Below are positions 16,878 to 25,652 of a DNA stretch of 64,000 bases, piece after piece. Numbering within the stretch: position 1 is the first letter of the stretch; each line of letters starts with the position of its first letter. Where the stretch lies: the NCBI GenBank assembly GCA_036307445.1, contig JAXJXP010000037.1, forward strand, positions 31,665 through 95,664, written 5' to 3'. A program made the position numbers and the translations under genes. Below the pieces are notes generated by a model. It saw only the letters and a program-made list of their open reading frames with translations. It was not told the DNA's origin and searched no databases. The DNA comes from HGM11525 sp036307445. Lineage in GTDB: Bacteria; Bacillota; Clostridia; UBA1381.

Positions 16878-16912
16878 ATTGAGGGTAGGAATTTCTTAGC
16901 CCTCAATTTTTT
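16878..16912 (+). terminator. Terminator of dpaA-dpaB
   Basis: ATTGAGGG and CCCTCAAT form the stem, followed by a T run. Confidence 0.85.
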
Positions 16913-16971
16913 GCGTGAAAAAATATGTCGAAAAATGACTGTTGAAATTTGAACTATCTTAAATTTTTGTG

Positions 16972-17000
16972 TTGATTTATTTTGAAAGCTATGCTATACT
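16972..17000 (+). promoter_or_regulatory. Promoter of the 6S-like RNA
   Basis: TTGATT (16972-16977), 17 bases, TATACT (16995-17000) with a TG extended -10 (TGC before TATACT). The predicted start, about 17007, coincides with the first base of the RNA's closing stem. Confidence 0.75.
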
Positions 17001-17006
17001 AAAATC

Positions 17007-17203
17007 AACCACATATCACAAATATGTTTCGTTGTTCCTTGATTATTTAATAACAGGTTCTTATTTTTGTGTTTATTTTTGGGCTTTTTTTGTTGATAGT
17101 TTATGTTATGTAAAAAACGTAGGCTACAATATAGTTTGCTATCTGCGAAAAAGCACAGTTTTGACACAGAGGAACAAGCATATTTAGATTGTGATGTGTG
17201 GTT
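17007..17203 (+). ncRNA. ssrS: Probable 6S RNA
   Basis: A protein-free stretch of about 197 bases folds into one long hairpin. AACCACATATCACAA (17007-17021) pairs with TTGTGATGTGTGGTT (17189-17203) over 15 bp with one wobble. ATATG/CATAT and TTGTTCCT/AGGAACAA extend the stem. Inside lies a large open centre and an inner arm (GCTTTTT/AAAAAGC, GATAG/CTATC). Length, single-rod architecture with a central bubble, and a strong vegetative promoter match 6S RNA, which traps housekeeping RNA polymerase. Identification is by architecture, not by a covariance search. Confidence 0.68.
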
Positions 17204-17228
17204 ACTTCAAATCTAAGCCGCGTTTTTT

Positions 17229-17260
17229 GGCGTGGTGCAGGTTTGTGCCACGCATTTTTT
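17229..17260 (+). terminator. Terminator downstream of the 6S-like RNA
   Basis: GCGTGG and CCACGC flank a 12-base loop with a following run of six T. It separates the RNA from the small ORF at 17283. Confidence 0.8.
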
Positions 17261-17282
17261 AATTTTGAAAGGAGAAAATATT

Positions 17283-17408
17283 ATGCCTGATTGTAAGGAA
17301 ATGTATTTTAAGTTATTTAATAAGATAACTGACGTTATTGAGGAGCTTAAGAAGATGCAGCTTGAAATGGAAGAAAAGTATGTAACAGATTTTGTTGAAG
17401 ATATGTAA
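17283..17408 (+). CDS. 41-residue conserved-looking small protein downstream of 6S RNA
   Basis: ATG 17283 has AAAGGAG upstream at a good distance and encodes a 41-residue protein. It starts MPDCKEMYFKLFNKITDVI and ends in an acidic stretch (YVTDFVEDM). It is predicted to be a single amphipathic helix (IEELKKMQLEMEEKY) without membrane segment. Similar 35-45 residue proteins occur in Clostridia, but I know of no function. A palindromic terminator follows. Sitting behind its own terminator-promoter gap, it may be expressed by readthrough from the RNA gene. Confidence 0.7.
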   Translation: MPDCKEMYFKLFNKITDVIEELKKMQLEMEEKYVTDFVEDM

Positions 17409-17444
17409 TCCGATTGCTAACCGTTTTATAGCTCTTAGGCAAAC

Positions 17445-17476
17445 AAAAAAATCAGGGCATATGCCCTGATTTTTTT
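17445..17476. terminator. Bidirectional terminator, small ORF / purine permease
   Basis: A perfect 32-base palindrome centred on GGGCATATGCCC with A and T runs outside; it serves both converging genes. Confidence 0.93.
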
Positions 17477-17489
17477 GTTGTGTATTTAA

Positions 17490-18839
17490 TTACATCTTAC
17501 CCATAAACTTCATTACGAAGTAGAATACGAAGAGTGCAGTTGAAATCCACATAACAGGCTTAACGTCCTTGATTTTGCCTGTCAAAATCTTAAGAACTAC
17601 CCATGAAAGCATACCGAACATAATACCGTTTGAGATTGAGTATGTAAACGGCATAAAGATTACTGCAATAAATCCGCCGATAACATCAGCGATATCGCCG
17701 TCAAATTCCATATTCTTGATTGCACTGAGCATCAAAAGACCTACAAACAGCATAGCCGGTGTGGTAGCGAATGCAGGAATTGCAAGGAACAACGGTGAAA
17801 GTACCAATGACAGCACAAAGAGGATTGCAGTTACAACAGATGCAAGACCTGTTCTTCCGCCTGCAGAAACACCTGCACTTGACTCAACATAGCTTGTTAC
17901 TGTTGATGTACCCATACAAGCACCAACTACTGTACCTACAGCGTCTGCAAGAAGAGCACCCTTAGCATTGGGAAGCTCGCCCTTTTCGTCCAAAAGATTT
18001 CCCTTTTCAGCAACACCGATAAGAGTACCTACTGTATCAAAAATATCGGTGAAGAGGAAGGTGAATACTACTACAAGGAAGGTTGACAGATTGCTTGCAA
18101 CAAAGCCAAAGTCAAACTTAAACATTGCAGGAGCCTCAATGCTGACACCTGAGAAGGACGGGATAAGAGAATATACACCGTTTTCTACATCGACAACATA
18201 CCAGCCGCAAAGCTCTGCGATGATACCAAGTACCCAAGTAGCAAGGATACCTAAAAGGATATCGCCGGGGATTTTGAAGTGGTGAAGTACACCGATAATA
18301 AGAAGTCCCACAATAGCAAGCACAAACTGTGGTGAGTTGAACTGTCCGATTGCAACAGTTGTTGCCGGGTCAGCCACTACAACACCTGCATTTATGAGTG
18401 CAATAATAGTGATAAAGAGACCAATACCTGCGGTAATACCGAACTTAAGGTTTTTCGGAATCTGATTTACAAGTGCTTCTCTGAATTTAAAGAGTGAAAG
18501 TACTAAGAATATGATACCTTCTACAAATACTGCTGTTAAAGCAACCTCGTAGGAATAACCCATAGCGCCGCAAACTGTGTAAGCGAAGAATGCGTTAAGT
18601 CCCATACCTGATGCAAGAGCAACAGGGTAGTTAGCAAAGAATGCCATACATAGTGTTGCAATTGCTGCAGAAAGTGCAGTTGCAGTCAAGATAGCGCCTG
18701 CTGATGCACCCTCGATACCGCCTAAATAAGCCGGGTTAACTGCCAGAATATACGCCATTGCAAGGAAGGTCGTAATACCGGCGATAATCTCGGTTTTGAC
18801 GGTTGTGCCGTTTTCCTTTAGCTTAAAAAGCTTTTCCAT
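17490..18839 (-). CDS. NCS2/AzgA-family purine (guanine/hypoxanthine) permease
   Basis: A 449-residue, 12-14 TM permease of the AzgA/PbuG branch, moving purine bases with protons. Family motifs: LKENGTTVKTEIIAGITTFLAM at the N-terminus, ASGMGLNAFFAYTV, FLFTDIFDTVGTLIGVAEK, and TSTVTSYVESSAGVSAGGRTG. Guanine/hypoxanthine versus adenine preference cannot be decided. I see no purine riboswitch in its leader. The promoter is at 18879-18907. Confidence 0.92.
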   Translation of the reverse strand: MEKLFKLKENGTTVKTEIIAGITTFLAMAYILAVNPAYLGGIEGASAGAILTATALSAAIATLCMAFFANYPVALASGMGLNAFFAYTVCGAMGYSYEVALTAVFVEGIIFLVLSLFKFREALVNQIPKNLKFGITAGIGLFITIIALINAGVVVADPATTVAIGQFNSPQFVLAIVGLLIIGVLHHFKIPGDILLGILATWVLGIIAELCGWYVVDVENGVYSLIPSFSGVSIEAPAMFKFDFGFVASNLSTFLVVVFTFLFTDIFDTVGTLIGVAEKGNLLDEKGELPNAKGALLADAVGTVVGACMGTSTVTSYVESSAGVSAGGRTGLASVVTAILFVLSLVLSPLFLAIPAFATTPAMLFVGLLMLSAIKNMEFDGDIADVIGGFIAVIFMPFTYSISNGIMFGMLSWVVLKILTGKIKDVKPVMWISTALFVFYFVMKFMGKM

Positions 18840-18878
18840 TTGTTTACCATCTCCTTAAAATATATTTTTGGTAATTTC

Positions 18879-18907
18879 ATTATACAATAGATTTTGTAGT
18901 AATTCAA
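18879..18907 (-). promoter_or_regulatory. Promoter of the purine permease
   Basis: Minus strand TTGAAT (18907-18902), 17 bases, TATAAT (18884-18879). Confidence 0.75.
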
Positions 18908-18954
18908 TAGTTTTTGTAAAATTTGCCCATATTTTGTATTTTGTATCCAAATCG

Positions 18955-18990
18955 AAAAAAATGTCATATTGCAATTTGCAATATGACATT
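18955..18990 (-). terminator. Terminator of argS
   Basis: ATGTCATATTGC and GCAATATGACAT around a 5-base loop; on the minus strand a U run follows. It directly follows the argS stop codon. Confidence 0.88.
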
Positions 18991-18997
18991 TAAAAAA

Positions 18998-20749
18998 TTA
19001 CATAGCATCAACAGTTTCTATTCCGAGAACATCAAGGTGCTTTGTAAGCACTGCCTTTGTAAGCTTTATAAGAGCAATCCACGAGCTACGTTTTTCGGCA
19101 TTTTGCTCGTTTAGAATATGACTGTCATGGTAAAAACGTGAGAATGCTGTGGCGATGCGGTATGCACTTTCACATATATAGTTTGGAGCCTTTTCCGAGT
19201 GGGCATAACAGAAAGCCTCGCCCGAAAGAAGTATCGACAGTATAAGGTCTCGCTCTGCATCGTTGTAGACTCCGCATAGTGTTGTTTTTACATCTTCGGT
19301 CTTTTTGAGTATTGAGTTTATTCTTGTAACTGTATACAGTAAATACGTTCCTGTTTTTCCCTCAAATGAAAGGAATTTGTCGAGGTCAAAGATGTAATCT
19401 TTTGCGCGATGATTTATAAGGTCTCCGAACTTAACAGCTGCCATACCTACACGGCGTGCGGTTTCTGCTCTGTTTTCATCGGTAACAAATTCGCTTGCTC
19501 TAAGTTTTTCTGCTGCTGAATCGGTAACTGTTTTCAAAAGCTCTGAGAGTCGCATAACACCGCCGTCTCTTGTTTTGTATGGTTTGCCATCAGAACCGTT
19601 CATTGTACCGAAACCGAGAAATTCAAGCTCTGTGCTTTCCGGTACAAGCTCTGCTTTTTTAGCACAGCGGAAAACCTGTTCAAAGTGAAGCCCCTGTCTT
19701 TTATCGACAACGTACCATATTTTATTGGGCTTGAAATCCTTTTGTCTCTGGATAATTGTTGCAAGGTCTGTTGTGGCGTAGATGCTTGAATTGTCTGATT
19801 TTCTTACAATAACAGGAGGCATAGGAGCCTTGTCGTCATCTCTTGCAACATCGACAACCATTGCACCCTCGCTCTCTCTTAAGAGCTTCTTGTCCTCCAG
19901 ACGCTTAATAAGCTCGGGTATAAATTTGTCGGCATCAGATTCGCCATACCACAGCTCAAAGTCGACGTTAAGCTTTTCGTAGTTGGATTTAAGGTCTGCA
20001 ACAGAAGCACGCATAATCTCTTTCCAAAGTGCTATATAACCGCTTCTGCCGTTTTGGAGTTCAAAGGTCGCCTCGTGAGCAGCCTTTGCAAATACCTCGT
20101 CCTCTTTGCTCTTTTTTGATGCAAAAGGATAAACCTCGTTTAAGGTATCTACGTCTAATGCTGGCACGGTATCTTTATTTTCGTCAAAATCGGGTGCGAA
20201 GCAACGCCAGTCGGGATTTCTTACGGCAAGTTCTGCTATAACAAGACCAATCTGCAAGCCCCAGTCGCCCATATGAATATCGCCCATAACCTCGCTGCCG
20301 CATACCTTTGCCAGTCTTTTTAATGACTCGCCTATTATTGCAGAACGAAGATGCCCTATGTGCAATGGTTTAGCAACATTTGGACCGCCGTAGTCTATAA
20401 TAACCTTTTCGCCTGCACCTACCTGAGGTACACCGAGGTTGTCATCATCTGAAAGCGATGTTAAAAGCTCAATTAAATAACTGTCGTTTAATACTATATT
20501 TATAAAACCAGGGGCAACTGCGTCGGCTTTTTCGATACTGTTGTCTTCTGAAAGTACTGCACATACCTCATTTGCAATCATAATGGGGGCTTTTTTGTAG
20601 ATTTTAGCACCCTTTAATGCACCGTTGCATTGAAACTGGCAAAGCTCAGGTCGGTCAGAAACGCCGGTAATTCCCAACTCTTTGTCATAACCGCATTTTT
20701 CAAATGCAGCAGAAACTTTATCAGTCAGTATTTTTGTAATTCTGTCCAT
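18998..20749 (-). CDS. argS: Arginyl-tRNA synthetase
   Basis: A 583-residue class I synthetase charging tRNA-Arg. The N-terminal Add1-like domain (1-110) precedes the catalytic core with GGPNVAKPLHIGHLRSAIIG, which contains the HIGH motif. The C-terminal DALR anticodon-binding domain has YRIATAFSRFYHDSHIL. Length is in the normal range (550-580). The KMSKS site is degenerate, as usual for ArgRS. It is monocistronic with its own promoter. Confidence 0.96.
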   Translation of the reverse strand: MDRITKILTDKVSAAFEKCGYDKELGITGVSDRPELCQFQCNGALKGAKIYKKAPIMIANEVCAVLSEDNSIEKADAVAPGFINIVLNDSYLIELLTSLSDDDNLGVPQVGAGEKVIIDYGGPNVAKPLHIGHLRSAIIGESLKRLAKVCGSEVMGDIHMGDWGLQIGLVIAELAVRNPDWRCFAPDFDENKDTVPALDVDTLNEVYPFASKKSKEDEVFAKAAHEATFELQNGRSGYIALWKEIMRASVADLKSNYEKLNVDFELWYGESDADKFIPELIKRLEDKKLLRESEGAMVVDVARDDDKAPMPPVIVRKSDNSSIYATTDLATIIQRQKDFKPNKIWYVVDKRQGLHFEQVFRCAKKAELVPESTELEFLGFGTMNGSDGKPYKTRDGGVMRLSELLKTVTDSAAEKLRASEFVTDENRAETARRVGMAAVKFGDLINHRAKDYIFDLDKFLSFEGKTGTYLLYTVTRINSILKKTEDVKTTLCGVYNDAERDLILSILLSGEAFCYAHSEKAPNYICESAYRIATAFSRFYHDSHILNEQNAEKRSSWIALIKLTKAVLTKHLDVLGIETVDAM

Positions 20750-20792
20750 TGTTTATAAAAATCCTTTCCCTAAAGTTATAAAATCACTGATA

Positions 20793-20821
20793 ATTCTACC
20801 ACTAAAAACAACTTTTGTCAA
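20793..20821 (-). promoter_or_regulatory. Promoter of argS
   Basis: Minus strand TTGACA (20821-20816), 17 bases, TAGAAT (20798-20793). Confidence 0.75.
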
Positions 20822-20869
20822 TCATAAGAGCAATTGGAAAAGAATATAAATTCAAGAGGAGGCGGTTGT

Positions 20870-21124
20870 ATGCAGAACAGCAATGATTTAAGACGTAAAA
20901 TAGTGATAGACATTCATAATGCCGAAAAATTAGGAATGGTAAATGATATTGATGTTGATATAGGAACAGGGAAGATTAATGCAATTATTCTGCCGCCTAA
21001 GGATTTGCTTTCTAATATTTTTACAAGAGGCAGAGAAAGGGTAATACCTTGGAATGCAGTTAAAGCGGTTGGCAGAGAGTTTATACTTGTGGACTGTGCA
21101 GGTATTGTTGAATTGTTATCTTAA
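20870..21124 (+). CDS. YlmC/YmxH-family PRC-barrel-like sporulation protein
   Basis: An 84-residue protein of the YlmC/YmxH family. A beta-rich PRC-barrel-like fold is suggested by DLRRKIVIDIHNAEKLGMV, DVDIGTGKINAIILPP and RVIPWNAVKAVGREFILVD. AGGAGG at 20857-20862 selects ATG 20870 over the in-frame ATG 20834. In Firmicutes these genes are linked to sporulation or cell division, but the biochemical role is unknown. Here it precedes nrdR, a frequent neighbourhood in Clostridia. Confidence 0.8.
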   Translation: MQNSNDLRRKIVIDIHNAEKLGMVNDIDVDIGTGKINAIILPPKDLLSNIFTRGRERVIPWNAVKAVGREFILVDCAGIVELLS

Positions 21125-21140
21125 TGTAACATTCACGTTA

Positions 21141-21169
21141 TTGAAAAGTTATCATATTTAATGTATAAT
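21141..21169 (+). promoter_or_regulatory. Promoter of nrdR-mnmE
   Basis: TTGAAA (21141-21146), 17 bases, TATAAT (21164-21169). Confidence 0.78.
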
Positions 21170-21221
21170 ATATATTAAGAAATTCTATCGGAATATACCA
21201 AAGCCGAAAGGAGAACCGATT

Positions 21222-21680
21222 ATGAGATGTCCTTATTGCGGATTTGAAGAAAGTAAAGTAATTGACTCAAGACCGACCGAGGAGGGCGGTGCTATCCGCC
21301 GCCGCAGAGAGTGTCTTAAATGTCAGAAAAGATTTACAACATACGAAAAGCTTGAAACTATTTCTCTTGCTGTTATAAAGCAGGACAATTCTCGTCAACC
21401 TTATGACAGAGGCAAGGTTTTAAGAGGTCTTATGCGTGCTTGCGAAAAAAGACCTATTTCAATTGCTCAGATGGAAAAGATTTCCGATGACATAGAAAGC
21501 GAGCTTTATCAGTCGATGGTTAAAGAGGTCACCTCTACCGAAATAGGTGAGAAGGTTATGGCACATCTTAAAGAGCTTGACGAGGTTGCATATGTGCGTT
21601 TTGCATCTGTGCATAAGCACTTCTCAGACATAGAAACCTTTATGCATGCACTAAAAGAGTTAAGACCTGACAGCAAATAA
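21222..21680 (+). CDS. nrdR: Transcriptional repressor NrdR of ribonucleotide reductase genes
   Basis: A 152-residue zinc-ribbon plus ATP-cone protein that senses ATP/dATP and represses nrd operons. The zinc ribbon uses CPYCG at residues 3-7 and CLKCQKRF around 31-38. The ATP-cone follows with VIKQDNSRQPYDRGKVLRGL. The C-terminal VRFASVHKHF segment is family-typical. The start ATG 21222 follows AAGGAG. No nrd gene is in the window, so it acts in trans. Confidence 0.97.
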   Translation: MRCPYCGFEESKVIDSRPTEEGGAIRRRRECLKCQKRFTTYEKLETISLAVIKQDNSRQPYDRGKVLRGLMRACEKRPISIAQMEKISDDIESELYQSMVKEVTSTEIGEKVMAHLKELDEVAYVRFASVHKHFSDIETFMHALKELRPDSK

Positions 21681-21699
21681 AACTAAAGGAACAAAAAAT

Positions 21700-23040
21700 A
21701 TGGATAACAGAACAATCGCGGCAATCTCGACACCACAGGGAGTGGGCGGGATTGCCGTTATCCGCATAAGCGGAGAAAATGCAATCGGTATTGCTGACAA
21801 AGTTTTTAAAGGTAAAATCAGCCTTTTGAATGCTCAAAGCCATACCATTCATTATGGCAAAATTATTAGTGATAACAAAATTATTGATGAGGTGCTCGTT
21901 ACTGTGATGCGTGCACCTAAAACCTTTACCCGTGAAGATGTTGTGGAGATAAGTACGCACGGAGGTTTTGTTGCGTCAAGACTGGTTCTTGATGCTCTTT
22001 TTGCTGCAGGTGCTGTTCCTGCTTTGGCGGGAGAGTTTACAAAACGTGCGTTTATGAGCGGTAGAATTGACCTTTCGCAAGCGGAAGCAGTAATAGATAT
22101 TATAAATGCAAAAACTGACCTTGCGCAAAAGAATGCTCTGTCTCAGGCTGGTGGGCATCTTACAAAGAGAATTGACGGGATAAGAAGTTCTCTTGTATCC
22201 CTTGCTGCTGCAATGCAGGTATCAATAGACTATCCAGACGAGGATTTGGAGGATATGACAATTGATGAAATATCCGAAACACTAAAGAAGGCTTTTGCAG
22301 ATATAACCGCTCTTTCGAATACCGCATCTCGAGGAAGACTCTTGAAAAACGGCATTAGAACAGCTATAATTGGAAGACCAAATGTCGGAAAGTCCTCTCT
22401 TCTTAATTATCTCGCCATGGAGGAAAGAGCAATTGTAACGGATATAGCAGGTACTACCCGTGATGTTATAGAAGAGTCGGTAGATTTAGACGGAGTTCCG
22501 CTCATACTGCTTGACACAGCAGGCATAAGAAGTACAGCTGACGTTGTTGAAAAAATAGGCGTTGAAAGGTCGCTTAAGTATATTGATGAGGCAGAGCTTG
22601 TTCTGCTTGTCCTCGATGCTAAAGAAGGATTAACTGCTCAAGACGTTGACTTGCTTGATAAAACCGCAAATGTAAAAAGAATAGTCCTTATAAATAAGAC
22701 AGATGATGCAGAAAGCTTTGAATTTGATGGAGCAATCAGAATTTCGGCACTTACCGGTGCGGGAATACCTGAGCTTTCGTCGAGAATTAAAGAAATGTAC
22801 AACCTTGGAGTAATCGGCGAAAATGAGGTAACAATTACAAATGAACGACAGGTAGCAGCGCTACTTCGTGCGAAAGCTGCAGTTGAACGTGCAATAAATG
22901 CTCTTTCAGAAGGTATTGCTCAGGACTTTGCTGCGCTTGATATAAACGAAGCTTTAGATGCTCTCGGAGAAATTGACGGAAGAACTGTTTCGGAGGATAT
23001 TGTTTCAGATATATTTAAAGGCTTTTGTGTAGGTAAATGA
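21700..23040 (+). CDS. mnmE: tRNA modification GTPase MnmE
   Basis: A 446-residue GTPase, partner of MnmG in wobble-uridine modification. The N-terminal tetrahydrofolate-binding domain (1-118) begins TIAAISTPQGVGGIAVIR. The helical domain is interrupted by the G domain with IIGRPNVGKSSLLN (G1), GTTRDVIEE (G2), LLDTAGIR (G3) and LINKTD (G4). The protein ends FCVGK, matching the required C-terminal CxGK. Complete and normal length. Confidence 0.97.
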   Translation: MDNRTIAAISTPQGVGGIAVIRISGENAIGIADKVFKGKISLLNAQSHTIHYGKIISDNKIIDEVLVTVMRAPKTFTREDVVEISTHGGFVASRLVLDALFAAGAVPALAGEFTKRAFMSGRIDLSQAEAVIDIINAKTDLAQKNALSQAGGHLTKRIDGIRSSLVSLAAAMQVSIDYPDEDLEDMTIDEISETLKKAFADITALSNTASRGRLLKNGIRTAIIGRPNVGKSSLLNYLAMEERAIVTDIAGTTRDVIEESVDLDGVPLILLDTAGIRSTADVVEKIGVERSLKYIDEAELVLLVLDAKEGLTAQDVDLLDKTANVKRIVLINKTDDAESFEFDGAIRISALTGAGIPELSSRIKEMYNLGVIGENEVTITNERQVAALLRAKAAVERAINALSEGIAQDFAALDINEALDALGEIDGRTVSEDIVSDIFKGFCVGK

Positions 23041-23053
23041 TGCATAAATGTAT

Positions 23054-23088
23054 AAAAACTGCCGAATTTTGCATATTTGGCAGTTTTT
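23054..23088 (+). terminator. Terminator of nrdR-mnmE
   Basis: AAAAACTGCC and GGCAGTTTTT flank a 15-base loop. Confidence 0.88.
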
Positions 23089-23100
23089 ATCGAAAAAGAC

Positions 23101-23129
23101 TTGCATAATTAGTTAAATTTTGATATGAT
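23101..23129 (+). promoter_or_regulatory. Promoter of the amino-acid ABC transporter operon
   Basis: TTGCAT (23101-23106), 17 bases, TATGAT (23124-23129). Confidence 0.7.
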
Positions 23130-23168
23130 AAGACAGTAAATATTGAAATTTAACGAGGAGGTTTTTCT

Positions 23169-23879
23169 TTGGAAAGCATTTCTTTGTGGTTTGATTCCGT
23201 TGGTGCGTGGATTTATGACGGAATATATTCCACATTTATAGTAGACGGCAGATGGGTGTGGTTTTTAAATGGTATTAAAAACACATTGCTGATTTCCTTG
23301 TTCTCGGTATTGCTTGGTATGGTATTAGGACTTGTAACGGCACTTTTCCGTCTGTCAAATTCAAAGGTATTAAAAGCAATTGGCGGAACATATGTTGACG
23401 TGATAAGAGGTACACCTACTATGGTGCAGCTGCTTATTATATATTATGTAATTTTTGCACCTGTACCTATACCAAAGATGTTGGTGGGTATAATAGCATT
23501 TGGTATAAATTCAGGTGCATATATTGCAGAAATTGTACGAGGCGGAATACTTTCAGTTAACAAAGGTCAGACGGAAGCAGGAAGGTCTTTGGGCCTTACA
23601 AATGCACAGACTATGACCTTTATAATTATTCCTCAGGCGGTTAAAAACATTCTGCCTGCACTTGCGAATGAGTTTATCGTGCTTATTAAGGAAACTGCAG
23701 TTATCGGTATGGTTGACAACTTAGACCTTGTCGGTGCTGCCAAAAAGGTACAAAGCCGTACTTATGACTATTTCTGGCCGCTTATATCAATTGCAGTTAT
23801 TTATTATGTTGTGATTAAATTTTTGTCCATACTGCTCAACCGTTTTGAAGCGAGTCTGAGAAAATCGGACGTTAGATAA
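23169..23879 (+). CDS. Polar amino-acid ABC transporter permease (HisM/GlnP type)
   Basis: A 236-residue permease with about five TM helices and the EAA loop GRSLGLTNAQTMTFIIIPQAVKN, which contacts the ATPase. The N-terminal half carries NGIKNTLLISLFSVLLGMVLG, typical of the polar amino-acid family (TIGR01726). The start is TTG 23169, fixed by GAGGAGG seven to eight bases upstream; no ATG precedes the first TM. It is the first gene of a permease-ATPase-binding protein operon. Confidence 0.93.
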   Translation: MESISLWFDSVGAWIYDGIYSTFIVDGRWVWFLNGIKNTLLISLFSVLLGMVLGLVTALFRLSNSKVLKAIGGTYVDVIRGTPTMVQLLIIYYVIFAPVPIPKMLVGIIAFGINSGAYIAEIVRGGILSVNKGQTEAGRSLGLTNAQTMTFIIIPQAVKNILPALANEFIVLIKETAVIGMVDNLDLVGAAKKVQSRTYDYFWPLISIAVIYYVVIKFLSILLNRFEASLRKSDVR

Positions 23880-23891
23880 AAGGAGAAAATT

Positions 23892-24614
23892 ATGATTAAG
23901 GTAAATAATCTTCATAAGCATTTTGGTAAGCTTGAAGTGCTTAATGGAATTGATGAACATATTAAGCCCGGTGAAAAGGTGGTTGTAATCGGACCGTCAG
24001 GCTCGGGTAAGAGTACATTTTTAAGATGTCTCAATTTGCTTGAAACGCCAACAAAGGGTGATATTTATATCGATGGTGAGTGCATTACCCAAAAGGGCAG
24101 TAACGTAAACAAAATCAGAGAGAAGATGGGAATGGTGTTCCAGCAGTTTAATCTGTTCCCGCATTTAACTATTCTTGATAACATCACACTTGCACCGATT
24201 AAGGTTAAGAAGATGTCAAAGCCTGATGCTGAGAAACTTGCTATGGAGCTTTTGGAGCGTGTAGGTCTTGTTGATAAAGCTAACGCATATCCTGCACAGC
24301 TTTCGGGCGGTCAGCAGCAAAGAATTGCTATTGCACGTGCACTTGCTATGAACCCTGAAATTATGCTCTTTGACGAGCCGACATCAGCGCTTGACCCTGA
24401 GATGGTTGGCGAAGTTCTTGAGGTTATGAAGGGTTTGGCAGAAGCAGGTATGACAATGGTTGTTGTAACACACGAAATGGGATTTGCACGCGAGGTTGCG
24501 TCAAGAGTTCTCTTTATGGATCAGGGTGTTGTGGTTGAACAGGGAACACCTGAGGAAGTGTTTAACAATCCGCAGAATGAACGTACTAAGTCTTTCTTAA
24601 GTAAAGTTCTTTAA
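23892..24614 (+). CDS. Polar amino-acid ABC transporter ATPase (GlnQ type)
   Basis: A 240-residue ATPase with Walker A GPSGSGKSTFLR (about residue 36), Q-loop FQQFNLFPHLT, signature LSGGQQQRIAIARAL, Walker B IMLFDEPTSALDPE and H-loop VVVTHEMGFARE. The pattern is that of GlnQ/HisP importers. It starts 12 bases after the permease with AAAGGAG upstream. Confidence 0.95.
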   Translation: MIKVNNLHKHFGKLEVLNGIDEHIKPGEKVVVIGPSGSGKSTFLRCLNLLETPTKGDIYIDGECITQKGSNVNKIREKMGMVFQQFNLFPHLTILDNITLAPIKVKKMSKPDAEKLAMELLERVGLVDKANAYPAQLSGGQQQRIAIARALAMNPEIMLFDEPTSALDPEMVGEVLEVMKGLAEAGMTMVVVTHEMGFAREVASRVLFMDQGVVVEQGTPEEVFNNPQNERTKSFLSKVL

Positions 24615-24676
24615 GTTTATAACGTCCAAAAGACGCTATAATAGATAATTTCTTGTAAAAACAGGAGGAAAGAAAA

Positions 24677-25444
24677 ATGAAAAAGAGTATTTTGAAGTTT
24701 GCAGCACTTTCTGTTGCGGCAGTTCTTAGTGCAGGTCTTATGACAGGCTGCGGCGAAGGCGCAAAGGACACACTTGTTATGGGTACAAACGCAGCTTTCG
24801 AGCCGTTTGAGTTCACAACAACAGAGGGCTTGGTAGGCGAATTTGACGGTATTGACGTTGCTATTGCGGTTGAGCTTGCAGAGTCAATGGGCAAAGAGCT
24901 CGTAATTGAGGATATGGAATTTGACGGTCTCTTGGCATCTGTTCAGACAGGTAAGATTGATATGGCAGTTGCAGGTATGACAATTAAGCCTGAAAGACTT
25001 AAGAGCGTTGATTTCTCAATTCCTTACTACACAGCTACACAGGTTATGGTAGTTGCTGCTGATAATACTGATATCACAAAGGCAGATGACCTCAAAAACA
25101 ATAAGAAGGTCGGCGTTGTTCTCGGCTACACAGGCGATTCTATCGTAACAGACGACCTCGCAATTGCAGAAGAGAATATTACTCGTGCTAACCGTGGTGT
25201 AGACGTTGTTCAGGATGTTAAGAACGGCAAGCTCGATGCAGTTGTTATCGACTCTTATACAGGTAAGGCTCTTGCTGAAAAGAATGGCTTGAAGGTTGTT
25301 GAGGACGCTGAAGCCTTTGAGGCTGAGGAGTATGCTATTGCAGTTGCTAAGGGCAACACAGAGCTTCTTGATGCAATCAACACCAAGCTTGAAGAAATGC
25401 TTTCAAGTGGTAAGATTGAAGAAATCGCACAGAAGTATAACTAA
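24677..25444 (+). CDS. Amino-acid ABC transporter substrate-binding lipoprotein
   Basis: A 255-residue family-3 solute-binding protein. It has a lipoprotein signal peptide (MKKSILKFAALSVAAVLSAG) with lipobox LMTGC, lipidated Cys at residue 25. The mature domain has TNAAFEPFEF, GFDGIDVAIAVELAESMG-like and MAVAGMTIKPERLKSVDFS motifs of the SBP_bac_3 fold. The exact amino acid is not deducible. Codon use is biased toward a few preferred codons, as in highly expressed genes, and a strong terminator follows. Confidence 0.93.
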   Translation: MKKSILKFAALSVAAVLSAGLMTGCGEGAKDTLVMGTNAAFEPFEFTTTEGLVGEFDGIDVAIAVELAESMGKELVIEDMEFDGLLASVQTGKIDMAVAGMTIKPERLKSVDFSIPYYTATQVMVVAADNTDITKADDLKNNKKVGVVLGYTGDSIVTDDLAIAEENITRANRGVDVVQDVKNGKLDAVVIDSYTGKALAEKNGLKVVEDAEAFEAEEYAIAVAKGNTELLDAINTKLEEMLSSGKIEEIAQKYN

Positions 25445-25460
25445 TACATAAATGATTTCG

Positions 25461-25497
25461 CTCCTATGGTGGTTTAGACTGCCATAGGAGTTTTTTT
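25461..25497 (+). terminator. Terminator of the amino-acid ABC operon
   Basis: CTCCTATGG and CCATAGGAG with a 12-base loop and seven T. Confidence 0.93.
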
Positions 25498-25562
25498 GAT
25501 TTAGTTAGAAATGCTTAATCCTGATAATTCAAATATTAAAAAAAGAATATAAAATATAGTTA

Positions 25563-25591
25563 TTGCAATTCATTTTCTTGTGTGATATAAT
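25563..25591 (+). promoter_or_regulatory. Promoter of galE
   Basis: TTGCAA (25563-25568), 17 bases, TATAAT (25586-25591). Confidence 0.72.
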
Positions 25592-25652
25592 TTTATGCTA
25601 AGAGGATAGTATATATTGTAATATTCACTATGAAAAGGAAATGGTGAGAGAA

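Noticed and set aside
16969..17187. 72-codon plus-strand frame
   Set aside because: It lies on the 6S-like RNA and its promoter, has no ribosome site and an amino-acid composition unlike a real protein.
18840..18960. Purine riboswitch upstream of the NCS2 permease
   Set aside because: The leader lacks the conserved junction and loop sequences; only a promoter and short leader are visible.
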